Part shown: in pieces, positions 58,379-64,000 of the stretch | Layout: each line of letters opens with the position of its first letter | Position numbering within the stretch: the stretch's first letter is position 1 | NCBI GenBank assembly: GCA_963829355.1 | Contig: CAWHHZ010000006.1 | Span: forward strand, 248,001-312,000 | DNA from: CAWHHZ01 sp963829355 | GTDB lineage: Bacteria; Acidobacteriota; Thermoanaerobaculia; Gp7-AA8; JAHWKK01 | Length of the DNA stretch: 64,000 bases | Reading direction: 5' to 3' | The notes under the pieces: generated by a model | Seen by the model: only the letters and a program-made list of their open reading frames with translations | Databases searched by the model: none | Told to the model about the DNA's origin: nothing | Translations under genes and position numbers: made by a program

Positions 58379-60502
58379 TCATTCGTACTGAGCTGCGGCG
58401 TTGTCGTCGCCGAGCTCATGGAGCGTGTGGGCCGCGAACGCGCGCGCACGCTCATTCGGGTTCGATCGAACCATCGCCGCCATGATATCGCGAACTCGCT
58501 CCCGATTTCCCCGAAGGAGATTGACGACGGCAAGGTTTCCGTAGGCCTGCAGGTGCCCCGGATACAGAGTGATTTCCATCTCGAACGATTTGATCGCTTC
58601 GTCGAGACGATCCATCCTCGCCAGGATGTCACCACGGACGAACAGGAGTCCCTCAGGTGGCTTCTCTTCCCGCTGGGCAGCTCTTTTTGCGGCTTCCTCC
58701 ACGACATGCATGGCTTCTTCGAGATCCCCTGACTCCACGAGGATCCAGGCCAGAACGACGTCCGCCTCATCCCTCTGCACCCCCGGGGGGACGGCGCGTG
58801 CGAGACGCGCTGCGAGTTGCAGATCCCCTTCGGCCAGAGCGATGCGGGCACGGATGACTCCGGCGCGGGCGGGGTTGATCGCCTCACCGAGTTCCACATG
58901 TTTCAGTGCCTCGTCGTACCTCTCCATCCGGACCAGCACCTCTGCGATGGACAGCGCAGTCTCGCCGGAAGAAGTGGGTGCCAGCTTCATCGCTTCCCGG
59001 TACGCCTCGAGTGACTCGGGCCACCGCCCTTCCTCGTCCAGCAGCCGCCCGAGCTGAAGCCACCCTTCGACCAGAGCGGGATTCTTCTCCAGAATCTTCC
59101 TGAATCGGTCGATGGCCCCCCGGTGATCGGCAGAAGATGCGAGCGCCATCGCCTCGATCAGTTCTTCCATATCTCCGATCTTGTCTTTCGGATCGGGAAG
59201 CTCGCCATCTCCGGTGGTGACAGTCGAGCCCAGGTAGCCGAGCGCCGCCAGCTTTGCCGCCTCCTCTCGATCAACTGACGAGGGATCAGACAGCGCCAGG
59301 GGGCGATCGTCGAGAAGCTCCCGCAGCCGGGCGTAAACACGTCTGCGATCAGAGAGCAGGTTTTCAGTCTCAGCGGGATCGGCACGGATATCGTACAGCT
59401 CGGGGCGCGGAGCCTCGATGTAGTGATTCTCTCCGCTGATGATCGACCTCAACTCGCTCCAGCCGAGATGAAGCCGAGGATAAAGCGTCTCGCTGTAGAT
59501 AGGCCGCTCCGCGTCGAGAGAGCCGAGGACATTCGCTCCCTTCATCGAATCGGGAATCGACACGTCGAGCGCGCCGAGAACTGTAGGGGCGAGATCGGTG
59601 AGACTCACAGGCTCCTCCACCGTTTCCCCACCTCTCGCGGATCCAGGAAGTTTGATCAGCAGCGGAACCTGAATCGACTCACGGTAGAGAAAGATGCCGT
59701 GACCGAGCTCCCCATGATCGCCCAACCCTTCTCCGTGGTCCGACAAAAAGATGATCAGCGCTCTGTCGTAGATCCCCGCCTGCTTCAACCGGTCCAGAAA
59801 AGCTCCGATGATTCTGTCCGCATCCACGATTTCCCCGTCGTACGGCTCTTGATATCTGCCCTGAAGATCGGCCGGAGGTTCGAACGGCATGTGCGGCTCG
59901 AAGAGGTGAAGCATGAAAAAGAACGGTTTGTCTGATCTCTGCAGAATCCAGTTCGTAGCGATCTTCGCCGATTCTGCCCCGGGGCGCTGAACGTTTGCGA
60001 ACGAGATTCCCGTGGCGGAGCCGACATCGTCATCGTAGAAATCGAAGTGGGCGCCAACGCCCGTTTCCTTCCGCAGCACCCAGGCGGAAACAGCCGCTCC
60101 CGTTTCGTATCCCCGCCCGGCGAGCACCCTTGGCAAGGACGCATCTTCCGGCTTCAAAACGTACCCCACGTTGCTCCGCACACCATGATGATCCGGATCC
60201 ATTCCGGTGAGAATCGAGCTGTGCGAGGGAAGTGTCAGCGGAACCGTCGAGTATGCATGCTCGAAAAGAATCGAATCCGCGCGTAGCCCTTCGAGCGCGG
60301 GAGTCTCGATCCGCTCGTACCCGTACATCGGCAGGCGATCCGACCGAAGCGTGTCGACCGAGATGAGAATGACCGGTGTGCCCTCGGGGAGTGCCGCGGC
60401 CGGTTCTGGAGAGGAAGACTCCCGTCCGCAACCAACCAGGGCCAAAGTCAAAGCGATCAGGAGCGCTGCGGCGATGGCCGCAATCCGAGGCGATTTCGTC
60501 AC
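58379..60502 (-). CDS. Sulfatase-like/alkaline-phosphatase-fold lipoprotein with C-terminal TPR repeats
   Basis: 707 residues. Lipoprotein signal with LALVGC (Cys25). Sulfatase-superfamily core: VILISVDTLRSDRL (metal Asp), nucleophile region PLTLPSHSSILTG, and FLSDHGEGLGDHGELGHG (metal Asp/His). The residue usually converted to formylglycine is Thr90 and the following Arg is His (TLPSH), so it is more likely a phospho- or transferase-type member than a sulfatase. From about residue 450, TPR helices (AIDRFRKILEKNPALVEGWL) mediate contacts. GTG 60502 is preferred because longer reading crosses the terminator of the receptor gene. Confidence 0.87.
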   Translation of the reverse strand: MTKSPRIAAIAAALLIALTLALVGCGRESSSPEPAAALPEGTPVILISVDTLRSDRLPMYGYERIETPALEGLRADSILFEHAYSTVPLTLPSHSSILTGMDPDHHGVRSNVGYVLKPEDASLPRVLAGRGYETGAAVSAWVLRKETGVGAHFDFYDDDVGSATGISFANVQRPGAESAKIATNWILQRSDKPFFFMLHLFEPHMPFEPPADLQGRYQEPYDGEIVDADRIIGAFLDRLKQAGIYDRALIIFLSDHGEGLGDHGELGHGIFLYRESIQVPLLIKLPGSARGGETVEEPVSLTDLAPTVLGALDVSIPDSMKGANVLGSLDAERPIYSETLYPRLHLGWSELRSIISGENHYIEAPRPELYDIRADPAETENLLSDRRRVYARLRELLDDRPLALSDPSSVDREEAAKLAALGYLGSTVTTGDGELPDPKDKIGDMEELIEAMALASSADHRGAIDRFRKILEKNPALVEGWLQLGRLLDEEGRWPESLEAYREAMKLAPTSSGETALSIAEVLVRMERYDEALKHVELGEAINPARAGVIRARIALAEGDLQLAARLARAVPPGVQRDEADVVLAWILVESGDLEEAMHVVEEAAKRAAQREEKPPEGLLFVRGDILARMDRLDEAIKSFEMEITLYPGHLQAYGNLAVVNLLRGNRERVRDIMAAMVRSNPNERARAFAAHTLHELGDDNAAAQYE

Positions 60503-60563
60503 GAACCGGTACAACGAACGGGAAAGAGAAAAATTCGCCCCTCGAAGAGGCTGCGCGCGAGCC

Positions 60564-60590
60564 AAAAAAAGCCCCGGGTGTCCCCGGGGC
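60564..60590 (-). terminator. Intrinsic terminator of the TonB-dependent receptor gene
   Basis: On the minus strand GCCCCGGG-GACA-CCCGGGGC followed by seven T, 27 bases after the receptor stop. A textbook Rho-independent terminator, which also shows that the sulfatase-like gene has its own promoter. Confidence 0.9.
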
Positions 60591-60616
60591 TCGTTGCACA
60601 TCTGCTGCTTGCTACA

Positions 60617-63553
60617 TCAGAAGCGGAATCCGGCGGAGAACCTGTACGTACGCGGATTCTGGTAGTCGTTCGGGCTGCGAGCCTCACCGAAGCTGTCGCC
60701 GCGGACGTAGTGCACGCCCTCGACTGGCGTCTCGGTAAACGGATTGAAGATCTCGCACTCGGAGCCGTTCGCCTGCACGCAGTCGGGAGCCCCGTCCTTA
60801 GCGGTGAAGACGTTCGTGTTGCCAAGGAGCTGAGCGCTCTCATTGAACAGGTTGAGCACTTCACCCTGCACGTAGAGATCGACGGGTCCGAGCGGTAGCG
60901 AGTAGTTCACGGCGAGATCCGTTGCAGTCAGATCTTCGAACTCGAACTCGCCTCGCTTGCTGAAGTAGTACGTCGAAGAGGTGGGCGGATTCTTGTAGCC
61001 CGGATTCTCCGGGAAACCTTCCATCTCTTCCGCCGTGAACATGTCCACGCTTCCTGCCAGGGAGTACGGAAGACCGGAGTCCCACCGCTGGAGCAGAGAG
61101 AAGTTGAACTGGCCGAACGTTGTCGGCAGGTCGTAGCTCACCCAGGCTCTGAGTTTGTGCTCCTGATCCTGGGGCAGTCGCCCCACCGGGTTGGACTGCT
61201 CGAAGTAGAACTCCGGATACGACAGCACTCCACTACTGGCAACTGGACCGGAGCCCGTGGTCTCTCCGACGATGTTTCCAGTCAGCTCCGACCATGTGTA
61301 GTTACCACCGATGTTGATCCGGTCCGAAACACGATAGCCAGCCTGGACCAGAATCGCATCGTAGTTTCGCTCGAACGCATTCGTGTTGACGACGTACGTC
61401 CGATCGAGCTCGGTTCCGGCGAGCGGATCAAACGCGCGACCGGTCGTCGTGTCGGTCTGACTTCCGTAGAAGTCCTCCCATACCCGATTCTGATAGTCGA
61501 GCCGGACGAATCCTCTCGTTCCGAGCGTGGTTCCCAGCCCAACCGTGTACTCGGTTACTGCTGGAGACACGAGTTTGTTCGGAATGACGGTAGTAATTCC
61601 GGCGGTCGATCCGCCGAGCAACCAGTCCTGACCGTTGATGCCCCCTTCGCTGAGGAACCACTCTTCGACCATTGCGAGGAACTGCTCTGTCGGCTGGTTG
61701 CGGATTGCAGGTCCGCCATAGAGCCAGTAAAGGAGGGACGGCGAACCGGCCGCCGAACCTGCTCCACCCACGTTACCGGTGGCAATCTTGGTCACGTACT
61801 CGCCGTAGCTGGCAGACGCCCGAAGACGGCCATCTCCCAGCACGTCGTAGGTCATGCCCACCCGCGGGCTGACCCGCGAGTCGTCGGCGACGGTATTTCC
61901 AGACGCGTCCTGTGCGTCGTTCTCGTCATATCGAACGCCGAGGTTGAAACTGAGCTGGCTATTGAAGTCCCATCGGTCGTTGACGAAGAGAGATCGCGTC
62001 GAGAAGTCGCTCCCGGCCCCATCTTCGAGAACCGGCCAATAGATGATGAGACCGGCGCCGGGGTTCATACTCAGGAGTAGCTCACCGTCGTCTCCACGCG
62101 TCGGTGTGTTGTAGGTCCAGACATTGAAGTCGCTCCCCGCCTGACGGTTGAACGTATCGATGCCCTCCGTGAAGTCGTCGTACCCGGCGACGATGTTGTG
62201 CGTACCCAAACCCGAGGTAGACAGGTAGTAGGTGCCCTTGAGCGAGTAGTTCTTGCTGTCGCGGGTCTCATCGCAGGAAGGGTCTTCACAGAACGTCGGT
62301 GCGCCGGCATATGCGTTTGCACCCTCCCACGGGATCAGTCGAATCGGCGTCGCGTTCACGAAGCTGCCGTCCGGACCGCCGGAGCCGACAATTCCGAGCG
62401 ACTTGTCCGCGTAGCCTGCTTCGACGAGGAAGTTGCTCGTGAGAATCCCGCTGTAGTGCAGGCTGAGCATCGCCTCGGGGACCTCTCGCTCAGGGTCGAT
62501 GTGGGACGCCTCGGCGGGAATGCCGAAGCTGTTGTTGCCCTGAATATCGTTGATATCCAGATAGCTGCCGAAGATCGAATGATTCGGTGTCACCTGCGCG
62601 GTCAGTTTGCCCTGCAGGCGTGTCTCTTCCTGAGAGGCAGTGTAAGGCGTCAGACTCTCGGCAAAGAAGTTCTGTACGTTCGTGTCGAAGTATCGGCCGG
62701 CCGTGAAAAACCAGAGCCTGTCTCGGACGATGTAGCCACCGAGCGTCGCCTCGTACACTTCATTGAGACTGCTCTCCGCTTCCTCTTCTCCAAAGGGAGT
62801 CGTGTCGGTCCAGGAGGGATCGGTGAAACTGTCACGGAAGCTGCCTTCGAACTGGTTGCCGCCGCTCTTGGTGACGGTGTTGACGACACCACCCGTAAAG
62901 CGTCCGAACTCCGCTGAGATCGCGCCCGTCATGACGGTAGTTTCCTCGATCGCGTCCTCGATGAACAGTGTCTGCGGCTGCCCTCGAAGGACTTCGTTGA
63001 CGACCGTGCCATCAACGTTGAACTGGCTATCGTACGACGGAGCTCCGGAGATGGTCGTCGCCCCTCCCGGCCCGTTCGCGTTGACGCCCGGCGCGAGACT
63101 GACCGTGGCCAGAATCGTCCGGCCTACCGGCAGCTCTTCGACGAGGTCGGACGTGAGATTCGTCTGCACCTCCTGCGTCTCGAGCGTCGCAGGCGCCGTC
63201 GCAGTCACCGTGATCGCCTCGGCCACGCTGCTCAGCAGCATCGCCGCATCGGCACGAGTCGTACCTGCAACGTCTATCTTGACGTTGCGCTGTACGGTCT
63301 GCATCCCTTCCAGTTCGAAGACGACGTTGTATCTGCCCGGCGGAAGTGCACCGATCGTGAAGTTGCCGTTGACGTCGGTCACGGCGGTTCGCTGGCCCTG
63401 AAGATTCTCCGAGCTCACTGAAACCGTCACCCCTGGCAGGGGTACGGAATCTGTCATCACGTTTCCAATCAGCGTTCCGGTCGTCTGTCCGAAGATGCTG
63501 AGAGATGTGAGAAGAACGACGATAACAATTAATGATGTATTCAGACGTCTCAT
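60617..63553 (-). CDS. TonB-dependent outer-membrane receptor with N-terminal regulatory-like domain
   Basis: 978 residues. Signal peptide (LIVIVVLLTSLSIFG), CarboxypepD_reg-like domain (about 25-110; LIGNVMTDSVPLPGVTVSVS, GNFTIGALPPGRYNVVFE), plug domain (about 115-235; VNGVV-like QFNVDGTVVNEVLRGQ, EFGRFTGGVVNTVTKSGGN) and a 22-strand-type barrel ending SAGFRF with the C-terminal Phe recognised by BAM. Such CarO/SusC-like receptors import oligosaccharides, peptides or chelates; ligand unknown. ATG 63553 has AAAGGAGG before it. Intact frame, own terminator. Confidence 0.93.
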   Translation of the reverse strand: MRRLNTSLIVIVVLLTSLSIFGQTTGTLIGNVMTDSVPLPGVTVSVSSENLQGQRTAVTDVNGNFTIGALPPGRYNVVFELEGMQTVQRNVKIDVAGTTRADAAMLLSSVAEAITVTATAPATLETQEVQTNLTSDLVEELPVGRTILATVSLAPGVNANGPGGATTISGAPSYDSQFNVDGTVVNEVLRGQPQTLFIEDAIEETTVMTGAISAEFGRFTGGVVNTVTKSGGNQFEGSFRDSFTDPSWTDTTPFGEEEAESSLNEVYEATLGGYIVRDRLWFFTAGRYFDTNVQNFFAESLTPYTASQEETRLQGKLTAQVTPNHSIFGSYLDINDIQGNNSFGIPAEASHIDPEREVPEAMLSLHYSGILTSNFLVEAGYADKSLGIVGSGGPDGSFVNATPIRLIPWEGANAYAGAPTFCEDPSCDETRDSKNYSLKGTYYLSTSGLGTHNIVAGYDDFTEGIDTFNRQAGSDFNVWTYNTPTRGDDGELLLSMNPGAGLIIYWPVLEDGAGSDFSTRSLFVNDRWDFNSQLSFNLGVRYDENDAQDASGNTVADDSRVSPRVGMTYDVLGDGRLRASASYGEYVTKIATGNVGGAGSAAGSPSLLYWLYGGPAIRNQPTEQFLAMVEEWFLSEGGINGQDWLLGGSTAGITTVIPNKLVSPAVTEYTVGLGTTLGTRGFVRLDYQNRVWEDFYGSQTDTTTGRAFDPLAGTELDRTYVVNTNAFERNYDAILVQAGYRVSDRINIGGNYTWSELTGNIVGETTGSGPVASSGVLSYPEFYFEQSNPVGRLPQDQEHKLRAWVSYDLPTTFGQFNFSLLQRWDSGLPYSLAGSVDMFTAEEMEGFPENPGYKNPPTSSTYYFSKRGEFEFEDLTATDLAVNYSLPLGPVDLYVQGEVLNLFNESAQLLGNTNVFTAKDGAPDCVQANGSECEIFNPFTETPVEGVHYVRGDSFGEARSPNDYQNPRTYRFSAGFRF

Positions 63554-64000
63554 TCTGCCTCCTTTGTGTTCGGGGATTCAGCCCCCTCATCTGTGATCCG
63601 AGCCGTCCTCGAAGCTATGTGGCTGTTCGAGCACTCTCCGACGATCTTTGGAGGTAATGAGGGCAACTGAACTGCCGGATGGGGCTGCGCCGCGCTGATT
63701 TGTGATCAAGAGTGACCATGAAAGTGACAACAGGCGCGATCCCGGTGACAACCGGTATACGCAGCTATGAGCGACACACCCCCGTCACCGCGTCCTATCA
63801 CTCGATTTTGCAATCATTTGAATTCTTCATTCGACATTCCGGAGTCACGGAAGTGTCACATTCCACACGGTTTACACGACCGTCACCCGGCCGGTATTGA
63901 ACCGTGCACCGTTCAGATATACGGTCCTCAGATACCACTTCAGAAGAGACACACCAGTGAGAAGAACGAGGGCGGGCCGAGATGAAGCAGAAGCTGAGCG
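63554..64000. other. Non-coding region upstream of the TonB receptor
   Basis: No credible gene. The part next to 63554 should hold the receptor promoter and leader. A plus-strand ATG at 63979 (ATGAAGCAGAAGCTGAGC) may begin a gene that continues beyond the window, too short to judge. Confidence 0.4.

Noticed and set aside
60503..60601. Longer N-terminus for the sulfatase-like protein starting at 60601
   Set aside because: That reading crosses the intrinsic terminator of the upstream gene and places the lipoprotein signal peptide in the interior.
63767..63985. A 72-codon plus-strand frame upstream of the TonB receptor
   Set aside because: Random composition, no ribosome site, no recognisable fold; it lies in the receptor's upstream region.

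Overview
The window is a GC-rich bacterial chromosome segment, most likely from an Acidobacteriota member (Thermoanaerobaculia- or Holophagae-like). I infer this from a GWxTD-domain secreted protein, a sulfatase-like/TPR lipoprotein, a TonB-dependent receptor with an N-terminal carboxypeptidase-regulatory domain, large HExxHxxGxxH metalloproteases, LptE/OmpA-type envelope genes (Gram-negative cell plan), and a very high density of intergenic palindromic repeats. No rRNA, tRNA, CRISPR array, phage or replication origin was recognised.

Layout. 1-1.9 kb: partial ftsK. 2.2-4.6 kb: degenerate crotonase translationally coupled to a B12-dependent acyl-CoA mutase large subunit. 4.7-6.7 kb: two tandem Ku genes preceded by a tiny Cys-rich protein. 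6.7-12.4 kb: compact minus-strand run recX-alaS-CAP protein-methyltransferase, then a receiver protein and a phosphodiesterase. 12.7-14.5 kb: coiled-coil OmpA lipoprotein-like protein. 14.6-20.4 kb: branched-chain amino-acid ABC operon (binding protein-livH-livM-livG-livF), interrupted between livM and livG by a MazF-type toxin-antitoxin pair flanked by 42-bp direct repeats. 20.7-26.4 kb: aldehyde dehydrogenase, ABC exporter, GT-C glycosyltransferase. 26.5-33.9 kb: receiver protein, lptE-leuS, carB. 34-45.5 kb: DUF5666 lipoprotein behind tandem terminator hairpins, small membrane protein, FadJ-like beta-oxidation protein plus acyl-CoA dehydrogenase/SCP2 fusion, histidine kinase, metalloprotease, threonine dehydratase-like enzyme. 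45.5-50.4 kb: repeat-rich region with a MITE-like element nested in another repeat, small genes including a RiPP-leader-like peptide, an alcohol dehydrogenase remnant, a cell-wall amidase and a GerMN lipoprotein. 50.4-56.7 kb: holB-tmk-glycosyltransferase, FabG-like reductase, DUF6544 protein, diguanylate cyclase. 56.8-63.6 kb: GWxTD protein, sulfatase/TPR lipoprotein, TonB receptor.

Two features colour the whole window. First, at least ten copies of one palindromic intergenic repeat family (core CATCCTGAGC...GCTCAGGATG) and four of a second family occupy most gaps between genes. Second, many conserved genes, concentrated at 14.8-29.1 kb and including essential leuS, are broken by single-base indels while every catalytic motif survives. 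This looks more like base-level assembly error than real gene decay, so these genes are annotated as single frameshifted units.
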